A stretch of 64,000 nt of DNA from Bifidobacterium tsurumiense. Lineage in GTDB: Bacteria; Actinomycetota; Actinomycetes; Actinomycetales; Bifidobacteriaceae. The notes beneath the pieces are model-generated. The model searched no databases, had not been told where the DNA came from, and saw only the letters and a program-made list of their open reading frames with translations. Below, in pieces: positions 19,603 to 28,954 of the stretch. The position numbers and the translations under genes are program-made. Where the stretch lies: positions 248,001-312,000 of the forward strand of contig NZ_JGZU01000003.1 in the NCBI RefSeq assembly GCF_000741765.1, written 5' to 3'. Numbering within the stretch: position 1 is the stretch's first letter; every line of letters begins with the position of its first letter.

Positions 19603-21537
19603 ATGGCATTACCAACGCCACTTCAAGCATTTAGCGGTGTGCCAAAAACACCGTCAACCACTGAACAATTCAATAACGTCGAAGGCGAGAGGATGACCGG
19701 AGCACAGGCTCTGGTGCGTTCTTTGGAAGATCTGGGCGTTCAGGATGTATTCGGCATCCCCGGAGGCGCCATTCTGCCTGTCTATCATGCCATTAATGAC
19801 GACACGAAGTTCCGCTTCGTGCTCACGCGTCACGAACAGGCCGCCGGACATGCGGCCGAAGGCTACGCAGTGGCAACCGGTCGTGTCGGCGTATGCATCG
19901 CCACCTCAGGTCCTGGAGCCACCAATGTGGTCACTGCAATAGCGGATGCCAATATGGATTCCATTCCGCTCATCGTCATCACCGGTCAGGTGGGAGTAGC
20001 ATCAATCGGTACTGATGCATTCCAAGAAGCCGATATCGTGGGGATGACCTACCCCATTTCCAAGCATTCCTTCTTGGTCACCGATGCACAGGATATCCCT
20101 CGTGTGCTCACGGAAGCGCATTACATCGCACGTTCGGGTCGACCTGGCCCTGTTGTCGTGGATATCACCAAGACTGCGCAAACAGGCATGATGCAATATT
20201 CATGGCCTCAACGCATGATTCTTCCTGGCTACAACCCCACCACCAAAGCTCATGGCAGGGTTCTTTCTGACGCGGCTCAACTCTTCGCCCGTTCGTACCG
20301 TCCTGTGCTGTATGTGGGCGGTGGCGCCATGCGCTCGAATGCAGGAAAACAGGTCAAAGCTTTGGCTGATCTCACCAATGCCCCTATGGTCACCACATTG
20401 ATGGCGCGCGGTATCGTTCCGGATTCCGATCCCAAGGTATTGGGCATGGTCGGCATGCACGGTTCTATAGCAGGAACCGGTGCTGTGCAGCGTAGCGATC
20501 TGCTGGTCGCCATTGGCGCACGGTTCTCCGACCGCGTGACCGGCAAGCTCGACGCATTTGCTGCAGGCGCCCGCGTCATCCATATTGACATCGACCCTGC
20601 GGAAATCGGCAAGAACCGCCATGCCGACGTTCCTATTGTGGGTGATGTCGCCACAGTGTTGGATGATCTCATCCCTGAAATCAGGCGAGTGCAGGAGCAG
20701 CAGGGCAAGCCTGATCTCACCCCGTGGTGGAATACCATCAATCAATGGCGCGAACAATATCCTCCCACCTACGAGCAGTCGGATGATGGGACTTTGGCTC
20801 CTCAGTGGGTAATACAACAGCTTTCCAAACTTGCCGATCCCTCCTCTATCTGGGTTTCGGGCGTGGGCCAGCACCAAATGTGGGCTTCTCAGTTCATTGA
20901 CTTTGAGAATGCTCATTCTTGGATCAGCTCGGGCGGATTGGGCACAATGGGCTTCGGTCTGCCTGCGGCAATCGGCGCTTCTGTCGGTTCGGCCAGGGTG
21001 TTTGACGGCAAAAAGCCGGTATGGCTTATCGATGGCGACGGCAGCTTCCAAATGACTTCGGAGGAGCTTGCCACAGCATTCCTCGACCATACGCCTTTGA
21101 AAATCGCCATACTGAATAATTCCGTGTATGGCATGGTGCGCCAGTGGCAAACCTTGTTCTATGAACATCATTATTCGCAAACCAATCTGCTTGACGGCGA
21201 AAATACCGATGCCATCATGGATGTTCCTGACTTCCTCAAGCTGGCCGAGGCATACGGCTGCGTCGGCATCCGCGCCTTCACCCAGGAGCAGGCCATCGAG
21301 GCCATAAAACGTGCGAATGAAATCAATGACAGGCCTGTGCTCATTGATTTCAGAGTTTGGAAGGATGCCATGGTATTCCCCATGGTCGCTGCAGGAGAGG
21401 CCAATGACGAGGTGTCATACAAGCCTGGCACCAAGCCACTTTCATTGCGCTTTCACAATACCGAGGGTATTGCCGCAAATGATGAGACTCCTGAACAAGC
21501 GGCCATTAGCGCATCGGAAAACAAGGAGGATGAGTGA
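19603..21537 (+). CDS. ilvB: Acetolactate synthase large subunit
   Basis: This thiamine-diphosphate enzyme condenses pyruvate (or pyruvate plus 2-oxobutyrate) in the first step of valine/leucine and isoleucine synthesis. In 644 residues: N-terminal cofactor domain with the catalytic-Glu region TRHEQAAGHAAEGYA, central FAD-binding domain, and the C-terminal ThDP motif GDGSFQMTSEE...NN. The ATG at 19603 is preceded by GAGAGGGATC; the ATG four codons earlier contains that site. ilvN follows after 3 bases, so the two subunits are cotranslated. No leader peptide or attenuator is evident upstream. Confidence 0.97.
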   Translation: MALPTPLQAFSGVPKTPSTTEQFNNVEGERMTGAQALVRSLEDLGVQDVFGIPGGAILPVYHAINDDTKFRFVLTRHEQAAGHAAEGYAVATGRVGVCIATSGPGATNVVTAIADANMDSIPLIVITGQVGVASIGTDAFQEADIVGMTYPISKHSFLVTDAQDIPRVLTEAHYIARSGRPGPVVVDITKTAQTGMMQYSWPQRMILPGYNPTTKAHGRVLSDAAQLFARSYRPVLYVGGGAMRSNAGKQVKALADLTNAPMVTTLMARGIVPDSDPKVLGMVGMHGSIAGTGAVQRSDLLVAIGARFSDRVTGKLDAFAAGARVIHIDIDPAEIGKNRHADVPIVGDVATVLDDLIPEIRRVQEQQGKPDLTPWWNTINQWREQYPPTYEQSDDGTLAPQWVIQQLSKLADPSSIWVSGVGQHQMWASQFIDFENAHSWISSGGLGTMGFGLPAAIGASVGSARVFDGKKPVWLIDGDGSFQMTSEELATAFLDHTPLKIAILNNSVYGMVRQWQTLFYEHHYSQTNLLDGENTDAIMDVPDFLKLAEAYGCVGIRAFTQEQAIEAIKRANEINDRPVLIDFRVWKDAMVFPMVAAGEANDEVSYKPGTKPLSLRFHNTEGIAANDETPEQAAISASENKEDE

Positions 21538-21540
21538 CCT

Positions 21541-22095
21541 ATGGCATATTATCCTGCATCACAACCAGGTTCCGAACGGCATACGCTTTCCGTTCTTGTG
21601 GAAAATCGTCCTGGCGTTCTGGCTCGTATCGCCGGACTGTTCGCTCGTCGCGCGTTCAATATCAATTCGCTTTCGGTATCCCCTACCGAGCGTCCTGACA
21701 TTTCCCGTGTTACGGTGACCGCCGACGTGGATAGCGTGCCTTTGGAGCAAATAATCAAGCAGCTGAACAAGTTGCTGCATGTGTTGAAAATCGTCGACCT
21801 TGATCCTGGCAACACCGTTGAACGAGAACTCGTGCTTATCAAGGTCGCAGCAGACGAATCCAACCGTTCTGACGTTTTGGAGATCGTTCGTCTCTTCCGT
21901 GTGCGCGTCGTAGACGTCAACCCTGCCTCGCTCACCATCGAAGCCACCGGTGCCGAAGGCAAGATCGATGCTCTGCTTGGCTTGCTCGAGCATTATGGCG
22001 TTATCGAATTGGTGCGATCTGGCGCCGTCGCGGTTACACGCGGACCGAAGGCATTGAGCGAAAAGGTGATCGGTTCAGAGATCACCGGTCGCTAA
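21541..22095 (+). CDS. ilvN: Acetolactate synthase small (regulatory) subunit
   Basis: The regulatory partner of IlvB confers valine feedback inhibition. The 184 residues carry an N-terminal ACT domain (HTLSVLVENRPGVLARIAGLF...FNINSLSVSPTE) and a second ACT-like half (ELVLIKVAADESNRSDVLEI onward), the usual two-domain form. It starts at 21541 just after the ilvB stop and is followed by a clear terminator. Confidence 0.97.
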   Translation: MAYYPASQPGSERHTLSVLVENRPGVLARIAGLFARRAFNINSLSVSPTERPDISRVTVTADVDSVPLEQIIKQLNKLLHVLKIVDLDPGNTVERELVLIKVAADESNRSDVLEIVRLFRVRVVDVNPASLTIEATGAEGKIDALLGLLEHYGVIELVRSGAVAVTRGPKALSEKVIGSEITGR

Positions 22096-22117
22096 TTCGT
22101 TACTGATCTGCTTGCTG

Positions 22118-22147
22118 TTGAGGCTCCTTCGGGAGCCTCAATTGTTT
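22118..22147 (+). terminator. Rho-independent terminator after ilvN
   Basis: Perfect 10-bp stem TTGAGGCTCC/GGAGCCTCAA with a TTCG tetraloop, followed by TTGTTTT. Confidence 0.95.
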
Positions 22148-22336
22148 TCTAGGCATAACAAGATCTTTCCCAACGCCCGCTGACTTCAAACACCGCTCAA
22201 ACAGACAATGTCCCTCAACACACTGAACTATGTCGCGAGACATCACATAGTGGAGCTGCGGGGTATTGAATCTCAGTCCGATGACCTTGTTCTCATCCAC
22301 ACCTAGCGCTTCAGGCACAGTGTGGAATCGGCCGTA

Positions 22337-24478
22337 TTATTGCTCCAATTGCTCAGAAAGCTCCATCCACTCGCCTTCCAATGACTCCACTTCCTCATTG
22401 ACGGCGTTGAGTTGCTGATTGAGATCGTTCAACCCCTCAAAATCACTGGGATCATGTGAGGCCATCTGCGATTCCAGCGATTCCTTGGATTCCTCAAGCT
22501 TTGCCAACTTCCGCTCGATAGCGGAAACACGCTTGGAAGCCTCGTGGAATGCCTTGCCAGAAAGCTTCTGTTCTCCGGAATCGCTCTGGCTTGGCTCGTC
22601 CTGATCTTCCGAAGAGGGAGCGTCGGGCAAAGCACTGCCATCGCCATCAAGGCTTCCGCCGTTGCGCAGTGTTTCCACCATCTCAAGATAATCATCAACA
22701 CCGCCGGGAAGATGACGTATTTTGCCACCGATAAGTGCAAATTGTTGATCCGTAACTCGTTCCAAAAGATATCGATCGTGGCTTACCACAATCAAAGTGC
22801 CGGGCCAAGTGTCCAGCAAATCCTCCATAACGGCCAACATATCGGTGTCCAAGTCGTTGCCGGGCTCATCCATAATGAGCACATTCGGCTCATCAAGCAG
22901 AATCAGCAAAAGCTGCATACGACGCTTCTGCCCACCGGACAGATCCTTGATAGGTGTCATCAACTGGGCGGATTCAAAGCCAAGGCGCTCCATAAGCTGG
23001 CCCGGAGTCACCTCTTTGCCATCCACCATATAGCTGTTTTTATATCGGCTCAAGACCTCTTGAATTCGGTATTTTCCCAATTCCTCAAGCTCGTCAAGTC
23101 TCTGTGAGAGCACTGCGAATTTGACGGTTTTGCCAATATTGACCCGGCCGACAGTGGGCGTAATGGTGCCATCGATAATACCCAGCAATGTCGATTTGCC
23201 TGCGCCATTGGCGCCAACAATGCCGAAACGGTCACCGGGACCGATAAGCCATGTCACGTCATCAAGGACTTTTCTGCCACTAATCGTGACATGCTGAGCC
23301 GCGGAGGTAATCTCCCCATTCATTGCCTCGTCATCTTGCGAAGAGGATTCAGCATCCTGCACTGCCCACGCACCACGTGCTTCGGCTTGCTTTGGTTCCT
23401 CCGATCCGGCTTGCAAATCAGCCTTTACGGTATATCCCGCATCAACCAACCGAGGATCATCCAAGGAGTCCACTGCAATATCGACTGACCCCATTATTTT
23501 GGGCTCGCTCACCATAGGTGTCACCACATCCACATGAGATGCCGATACCTGGGTATTTTCGGGGTCACGCTTCGGTTCCCTCGATTGGAAAACCTGAGTG
23601 ACATCGATCAGATCGACCACTTGCTTGCCCAGACGAGAGGTCGCTATCTGTTTCAGTTCCAATGAATTGCGCACTTCAGGCACATCCGCTATGAGCTCAC
23701 GGGCCTGCTTGACATGGAATTTCTGCTTTGTTGACCGGGCGCGAGCGCCGCGAGAAAGCCATGCCAGTTCCTTGCGAGCCAAATTCCTGCGCCTCTCCTC
23801 GCGCACATTCGCCTGACGTTCGCGTTCCACACGCTGCAGCATGTAAGCACTGTATCCGCCCTCAAAAGGATCGATCTGTCCGTCATGCACTTCCCACATG
23901 GATTCGCAGACTTCATCCAGGAACCACCTGTCGTGGGTCACCAACAACAGTGCGCCCTGCCCAGAAGGCCAACGATGCTTCAAATGCTCCGCCAGCCAGT
24001 GAATGGTCACCACATCCAAGTGGTTCGTGGGCTCGTCAAGTGCCAAAATATCCCAGTCATGCAGAAGCAAACGAGCCAGATCCGCACGACGTCGCTGCCC
24101 ACCTGAAAGCGAGCCGATGGTGGATTCCAGATTGATTCCACCAAGCAATGCCTCGACGATTTCGCGAGAGGTGGTGTCTGCGGCCCACTCATAATCTTCT
24201 CGCCCTTCTAAAGCCGCTTCTCTCACCGTTGCGGCATCATCCAACGGATCTCGCTGATCCAACATGCCGAAGGTCAAACCGCCACGCTTGGTGACGCGCC
24301 CGGAATCAGGCTCCTGATTGCCTGCGAAAAGGTGCAAAAGCGTGGATTTTCCATCGCCATTGCGACCCACGATACCGATGCGATCGCCTTCGAAAACACC
24401 CTGCGTCACATCGGTAAAAATGGTTTTTGTGGCAAACGCCAGAGATACTCGTTCCAAACCCAAATCATAAATCGGCAT
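22337..24478 (-). CDS. ABC-F family ATPase (Uup-like)
   Basis: 713 residues with two ABC domains and no membrane segments, typical of ABC-F proteins acting on ribosomes. Domain 1: Walker A GRNGDGKST (38-46), signature LSGGQRRR (124-131), Walker B ILALDEPTNHLD. Domain 2: Walker A GANGAGKST (422-430), signature LSGGQKRR. A glutamine/glutamate-rich coiled coil ends the protein, as in Uup. An acidic, low-complexity stretch of nearly 100 residues (about 299-395) is inserted inside the start of domain 2. Start at the ATG at 24478 is chosen because the conserved fold begins there; the Shine-Dalgarno is weak. Confidence 0.93.
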   Translation of the reverse strand: MPIYDLGLERVSLAFATKTIFTDVTQGVFEGDRIGIVGRNGDGKSTLLHLFAGNQEPDSGRVTKRGGLTFGMLDQRDPLDDAATVREAALEGREDYEWAADTTSREIVEALLGGINLESTIGSLSGGQRRRADLARLLLHDWDILALDEPTNHLDVVTIHWLAEHLKHRWPSGQGALLLVTHDRWFLDEVCESMWEVHDGQIDPFEGGYSAYMLQRVERERQANVREERRRNLARKELAWLSRGARARSTKQKFHVKQARELIADVPEVRNSLELKQIATSRLGKQVVDLIDVTQVFQSREPKRDPENTQVSASHVDVVTPMVSEPKIMGSVDIAVDSLDDPRLVDAGYTVKADLQAGSEEPKQAEARGAWAVQDAESSSQDDEAMNGEITSAAQHVTISGRKVLDDVTWLIGPGDRFGIVGANGAGKSTLLGIIDGTITPTVGRVNIGKTVKFAVLSQRLDELEELGKYRIQEVLSRYKNSYMVDGKEVTPGQLMERLGFESAQLMTPIKDLSGGQKRRMQLLLILLDEPNVLIMDEPGNDLDTDMLAVMEDLLDTWPGTLIVVSHDRYLLERVTDQQFALIGGKIRHLPGGVDDYLEMVETLRNGGSLDGDGSALPDAPSSEDQDEPSQSDSGEQKLSGKAFHEASKRVSAIERKLAKLEESKESLESQMASHDPSDFEGLNDLNQQLNAVNEEVESLEGEWMELSEQLEQ

Positions 24479-24588
24479 AATGCAGGTAATTCTACCGATA
24501 TGCTTGTCCATTACCTATCGCCGAAGGCTGAGGATTATGATCCCTTGATTCGAGCGACAGAGGCATATGACACATTTCAAGAAAGGAT

Positions 24589-24630
24589 GCCCCAATATAT
24601 GTTGAAGCAGCGTCCCCATATATTTGGGGC
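24589..24630 (-). terminator. Hairpin between GNAT gene and ABC-F gene
   Basis: GCCCCAATATATG pairs with CATATATTTGGGGC apart from one extra T, around a 15-base loop. On the minus strand it lies downstream of the GNAT gene and probably ends that transcript, although no T-tract directly follows. Confidence 0.5.
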
Positions 24631-24633
24631 AAC

Positions 24634-24687
24634 GTCCCTTCGATGCCCCTTCAATGCTCCTTCAACGTTCCTTCAACGACCTTCGAC
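24634..24687. repeat. Five tandem 11-bp degenerate repeats
   Basis: Units GTCCCTTCGAT, GCCCCTTCAAT, GCTCCTTCAAC, GTTCCTTCAAC and a 10-base GACCTTCGAC run head to tail, sharing the core CCTTCRA. They lie in the 3' gap behind the GNAT gene. No function is known to me. Confidence 0.8.
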
Positions 24688-24723
24688 TCCCCTTATGCAC
24701 AGAAGTCTGGATTCGCAACGCGC

Positions 24724-25125
24724 TTAAGCATGCACAATCTGCATCGCCACGCCGTCCTCCATGATATGGAAACCGTGCCGCTCATAGAACGAGGCATTCT
24801 TGCTCTCTTCTGGCATAACCTCGATATAGAGAAAATCCTCGTATTTGCGTTTGATGCGTTCAATCATGGTGCCGGCAATGCCCTGACCTTGATATTCGGG
24901 TTTGACCAACACATAGTGCACATACGCCACCATCGCAGAATCGTCCAAAACCCGTACCAAACCGACCAGAGTATCGCCATCCCAGGCACTCACCACTGTC
25001 GAAGAATGCATCAATGCCTTATGGAGCCGTTGCGGATAACGGCCGGAAACCCAGCCTACCGAGAGGAACAGCTCCTCTACATCATGCTCGGAGAACCGTT
25101 TGTCTTCTGTGTACGAAATGCTCAT
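24724..25125 (-). CDS. GNAT-family N-acetyltransferase
   Basis: 133 residues with the GNAT fold: DTLVGLVRVLDD (beta-strands 2-3), VHYVLVKPEYQGQGIAGTMIERI with the acetyl-CoA loop QGQGIA (Q/RxxGxG/A), and a C-terminal ASFYERHGF motif. It transfers an acetyl group to an unknown amine. The ATG at 25125 is chosen because GGAGGG lies just upstream; the ATG four codons earlier contains that site. Confidence 0.93.
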   Translation of the reverse strand: MSISYTEDKRFSEHDVEELFLSVGWVSGRYPQRLHKALMHSSTVVSAWDGDTLVGLVRVLDDSAMVAYVHYVLVKPEYQGQGIAGTMIERIKRKYEDFLYIEVMPEESKNASFYERHGFHIMEDGVAMQIVHA

Positions 25126-25287
25126 ATCACCCTCCATACAAGCCGATTATTCGTGGTCAAACAATAAGCGGTTATGGATTGCGCATACCTCAGCTTTCCG
25201 AACTTTGGAATCGACTTGGCACAGCGGGGACAATAATGCGCCAAAAGAAGAGGACAAAAGGACTCCGCACCTCTCATAAGGCACGAA

Positions 25288-26004
25288 TCACAGGCTCTGC
25301 ATATAGGTATTGCATCTTGCGGCGAAGCCGGAAAAGACCTGTTCCGCCAAGGGTTGTATCTGGGCGTCATATTGGCTCATATCTTCGCGAATCTGAGCTA
25401 TTTGGGATTTCTTCAGCCATTTGACCATTGAGCTTTCATCGAGCCACTCTTCAAGCAAAGCTGCTGAAACCTCGAGATGGAATTGCAAGCACAGCGCTGA
25501 GCCAAGTCGGAATGCTTGATTCTTCGTAGCTGCCGAACGGGCGAGCAATTGTGCACCATCCGGCAACGACACTTCGTCGTTATGCCATTGCAGCACATTG
25601 AGTTCCTTGCCCCACATGGCGAAATAATCGTGTTTGTCCACACGCTTGATCGTCGAGAAGCCGATTTCAGGCTCCTCGGCATGAGTGACCTTGGCGCCCA
25701 GGGCATTTGCGACAATTTGATGCCCTAAGCATATTCCCAAAACCGGTTTTCCCACTCCTATGGCAGCCCGCGCAAGCTTCGCCTCGGCTTTCAGCCCCGG
25801 GTATTTGTCGTAATCGGTGGCATTCATGGGCCCACCCATGAACACCACGCCGGCAAGTTCATCAAAATGCGGAAACTCCGGTTTTTTCACAGCTGCGACG
25901 TTTTGCACCTCAATGGGCAATTCCAAGTCTTCTAAGTTATCCAAAATGCGCCCCGGCTTCTCCCATGGGGCGTGTTGGACGATAAGCACATGCGGTGACG
26001 TCAT
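25288..26004 (-). CDS. Class I glutamine amidotransferase-like protein
   Basis: 238 residues of a stand-alone class I GATase domain. The nucleophile elbow GICLGHQ holds the catalytic Cys, with the His in LQFHLEV; VVFMGGPMNA forms the oxyanion region. Such single-domain proteins (YfeJ/GMP-synthase-amidotransferase-like) are often annotated as GMP synthase, but no synthetase part is present. The true substrate is unknown. The start is the ATG at 26004; the open frame extends further but there it runs antisense to cysS. Divergent from cysS. Confidence 0.9.
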   Translation of the reverse strand: MTSPHVLIVQHAPWEKPGRILDNLEDLELPIEVQNVAAVKKPEFPHFDELAGVVFMGGPMNATDYDKYPGLKAEAKLARAAIGVGKPVLGICLGHQIVANALGAKVTHAEEPEIGFSTIKRVDKHDYFAMWGKELNVLQWHNDEVSLPDGAQLLARSAATKNQAFRLGSALCLQFHLEVSAALLEEWLDESSMVKWLKKSQIAQIREDMSQYDAQIQPLAEQVFSGFAARCNTYMQSL

Positions 26005-26083
26005 GCTTTCTATTGTGACACTCCCCCTTGTTTTTCTGTGCGCTTGTGTTATTTTGTCTGCCAATCTGAATATTCTCGACAGC

Positions 26084-27685
26084 ATGAGCAATGCCGAAAA
26101 ACCGCATGATTCCAATACTTCCCAAGCTGTCGTATTATCCGAATCCGCAGCTGGGTTGAGGTTGTATGACACCGCCACCCACGAAGTGTCTGCATTCACT
26201 TCAATCAAACCCGGGAAAGTCGGCATGTATGTGTGTGGAGCAACGGTGCAAAGCTCTCCCCATATCGGCCATATTCGCGCAGCGGTTGCCTTCGATGTGG
26301 TGCGCCGTTGGTTGATGCGACTTGGATATGACGTCACTTTTATTCGTAATGTGACTGATATTGATGACAAGATACTGAACAAGGCCGCTGATGCCGGCCA
26401 GCAGTGGTGGGCACGAGCATATCACTACGAACGCGAGTTCACACAGGCCTATGACGTACTCGGCGTATTGCCTCCAACTTATGAACCTCGCGCAACTGGC
26501 CATATCGGGGATATGGTTACGCTGATTGAACGCATTTTGAAGCGTGGACACGGCTATGTGGTTCGCGATGAACACGGAAAGCTCACCGGCAACGTGTATT
26601 TCGACGTCCCCAGCTGGCCGCAATATGGCGAGCTCACCCACCAGAAGCAAACCGTCATTGCCGATGAAGACGCTGCTATTGCCGATCAGATGGGACCGAG
26701 CGTCGATAACGCGGGCAATGACAAATACAATCCAGTTGACGCTGCGGACGCATCACCTGATAAGCACGATCCCCGGGATTTCGCTTTGTGGAAGGCCTCC
26801 AAGGAAACGGATCCTGCAACCGCTACATGGGACACTCCTTTTGGAAAGGGTCGTCCAGGTTGGCATCTCGAATGCTCCACTATGAGCCATCGCTATCTTG
26901 AAGGCATGTTTGACATTCATGGCGGCGGATTGGATTTGCGATTCCCTCACCATGAAAACGAAATGGCTCAGACCAAGGCCGCCGGCTATGATTCTGCAGC
27001 TCGTTGGATGCATTCGGCATGGGTGACCGCCAAAGGCGAGAAAATGTCCAAATCTCTGGGCAACGGCCTGTCGGTTCCCGCGGTGCTTGCTAGCAATAGC
27101 GCATGGGTTGTGCGTTATGCATTGGGTTCTGTGCATTATCGTTCCATGCTGGAATGGTCTGATCAAGCGCTTGATGAGGCTCGAGCGGCCTTTGATCGTA
27201 TTAGTGGATTCATCGAACGTGCCACTGCCGTTGCGGGCGAACAACCCAGCAGTGACGCAATCGCTGCGATCGCCGCGGATCAGTTGCCTGCAGATTTTGT
27301 CACTGCGATGAATGACGATATCAATGTCTCCGGCGCCATCGCTGCAATATTCACCGCCATACGCAATGGCAATACCCTGCTTGCCCAAGCAGATGCCGAT
27401 CGTGAAACCGTTCGAACCGCACTGATACAGGTCCGCGCAATGCTGGACACCCTGGGATTGGATCCTGAAGCGTCTCCTTGGAATCAAGCGGACTCCTCAA
27501 ATGAAACGGCCGAAGCCGAACATCAGGTATTGGATACTCTTATCCGCCAACAGTTGGACGCACGAGCGCAGGCGCGCAAAGACAAGGACTATGCCAAGGC
27601 CGATGCCATACGCGACAGCTTGCAGGATTCGGGAATCGCAATCACGGACGGGCCTGACGGCAGCACATGGAGCATAAGTCGATAG
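26084..27685 (+). CDS. cysS: Cysteinyl-tRNA synthetase
   Basis: Charges tRNA-Cys. In 533 residues: the zinc/ATP region MYVCGATVQSSPHIGHIRAAV (HIGH motif), WHLECSTMSHRYL and HGGGLDLRFPHHENE, then KMSKSLGNG. The C-terminal helical DALR domain is present, so this is CysS rather than the shorter mycothiol ligase MshC. Start at the ATG at 26084 is the first in the conserved part; the upstream in-frame extension overlaps the opposite-strand amidotransferase and is not conserved sequence. Confidence 0.97.
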   Translation: MSNAEKPHDSNTSQAVVLSESAAGLRLYDTATHEVSAFTSIKPGKVGMYVCGATVQSSPHIGHIRAAVAFDVVRRWLMRLGYDVTFIRNVTDIDDKILNKAADAGQQWWARAYHYEREFTQAYDVLGVLPPTYEPRATGHIGDMVTLIERILKRGHGYVVRDEHGKLTGNVYFDVPSWPQYGELTHQKQTVIADEDAAIADQMGPSVDNAGNDKYNPVDAADASPDKHDPRDFALWKASKETDPATATWDTPFGKGRPGWHLECSTMSHRYLEGMFDIHGGGLDLRFPHHENEMAQTKAAGYDSAARWMHSAWVTAKGEKMSKSLGNGLSVPAVLASNSAWVVRYALGSVHYRSMLEWSDQALDEARAAFDRISGFIERATAVAGEQPSSDAIAAIAADQLPADFVTAMNDDINVSGAIAAIFTAIRNGNTLLAQADADRETVRTALIQVRAMLDTLGLDPEASPWNQADSSNETAEAEHQVLDTLIRQQLDARAQARKDKDYAKADAIRDSLQDSGIAITDGPDGSTWSISR

Positions 27686-27775
27686 AACCGCGTATCGATC
27701 GACTGAGCGATTGATTGACAGGGCCGAGCCACATCGATATCAGTCGATTGCCCCGCAACCCTTCTGTCGTTCTCA

Positions 27776-27822
27776 ATGGTTAGGTCCCTGAGCAATCATG
27801 CATTGCTCAGGGACCTAACCAT
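27776..27822. terminator. 21-bp perfect hairpin between convergent cysS and cation-efflux genes
   Basis: Arms 27776-27796 and 27802-27822 are exact complements over 21 bp with a five-base loop (CATGC). Position between two converging genes suggests a bidirectional terminator, though no T-tract follows on either strand. Confidence 0.7.
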
Positions 27823-27860
27823 AGGGCTGACTGGATGAAATCCACCAAGGCGAAATAGGC

Positions 27861-28766
27861 CTAATCGAATACGAAATCCACATCCACAAGATGCAGTTTG
27901 GATGCCAGATCCTCTTCCAATGCCTTTTTGCAGTGCACCATATCGTTGACGTAAATCGTCGGCCCGACACCTGTCAAATACACTTCCACCGAATAGCTCA
28001 TGCCCATTTTGAACACCAGCACCTTATCCAATTCGGTGCCTTCCGGCAGATAAGATTGCACTCTGCCTTCCACGAATGCATTGATGTCATCGTTATCATG
28101 CACGCCACCCACCAATTCCACAAAGGCATCACGCAACACCTCAATGGGCTCGCGGATGGTGAAGACGACAATCGCAAGTGTTATGAAAAAGTCCCCTGTG
28201 TAATGCAGGAAGTCAAGTGGCGTCCCCTGCGGAAGCAATACCAAGACAATGGCCACTACGCCGATGCCCAGCGACATCATGCCGTCGATGAACGTGCTCT
28301 TGGATTCGGCGGTAAGCATTGTGCTTGAGTAGTTGATCAACTCGTTTTGACGTGTGTAATAGACGTACAGCATCGCGCACGATGCCACTGTGGCAATTTC
28401 ATAGATCACCACAGGCCCCATGGATATAGGAAAACCGTATCCAAATACGAAGTAGTCATATGCCACTTGTGTCACATCGATCAGAGTGAAGATCAACAGT
28501 GACATCGTCACCATGGCTTTGCCTATGGCATATATGGGTTCCAAGGCGAATAGGCCATTGGGAAATCGTTCAGTGGTGCGTACGGTTCGTGACGACAGCG
28601 TGGCCGCCACCAATCCGGAGAGCACCGAGATTGCGGTAAATGCCGCATCCAAAAACATCGCTTTTAAGCCGGAAATAAAGAAAACGACCATTCCGGCAAT
28701 TACCATAAGGACATTCACCACAATGCCCACAATTAACGCTTTATATTCAATTCTCTTATGTTGCAT
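27861..28766 (-). CDS. Cation diffusion facilitator family transporter
   Basis: 301 residues with about six membrane segments and a cytoplasmic C-terminal domain of about 90 residues. The N-terminal half has MFLDAAFTAISVLSGL and the later helix ESKSTFIDGMMSLG, where CDF proteins keep the metal-binding Asp/His pairs. Here the usual HxxxD is changed (FLDAAFT and STFID), so metal specificity is unclear. GGAAGG precedes the ATG at 28766. Converges on cysS. Confidence 0.85.
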   Translation of the reverse strand: MQHKRIEYKALIVGIVVNVLMVIAGMVVFFISGLKAMFLDAAFTAISVLSGLVAATLSSRTVRTTERFPNGLFALEPIYAIGKAMVTMSLLIFTLIDVTQVAYDYFVFGYGFPISMGPVVIYEIATVASCAMLYVYYTRQNELINYSSTMLTAESKSTFIDGMMSLGIGVVAIVLVLLPQGTPLDFLHYTGDFFITLAIVVFTIREPIEVLRDAFVELVGGVHDNDDINAFVEGRVQSYLPEGTELDKVLVFKMGMSYSVEVYLTGVGPTIYVNDMVHCKKALEEDLASKLHLVDVDFVFD

Positions 28767-28954
28767 CAGGGCCTTCCGTCATTGCACAGCTTCTCCGCGG
28801 CAGGGGTGTCCATAAGTATCCACATCTATGGTATGTGACTCGAGGCAGCGGCATCCGCTCTGAGCGTATGCATAAGGAAGGGCCATTTCACCCCATAAAT
28901 CTCCATGGCGCAGCGCGGCTTTGGTTTGCCCACTGCGGTAGACTTGACCCCATT

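Noticed and set aside
20200..21180. Minus-strand open frame opposite ilvB
   Set aside because: Mirror frame of a conserved gene with no own start signals.
22100..22318. 72-codon minus-strand frame between ilvN and the ABC-F gene
   Set aside because: It includes the ilvN terminator, has no ribosome-binding site I can see and no recognisable sequence.
25288..26004. GMP synthase (guaA)
   Set aside because: Only the amidotransferase domain is present; there is no ATP-pyrophosphatase or synthetase domain.
25817..26083. N-terminal extension of cysS
   Set aside because: It overlaps the amidotransferase gene on the other strand and lacks CysS-like sequence.
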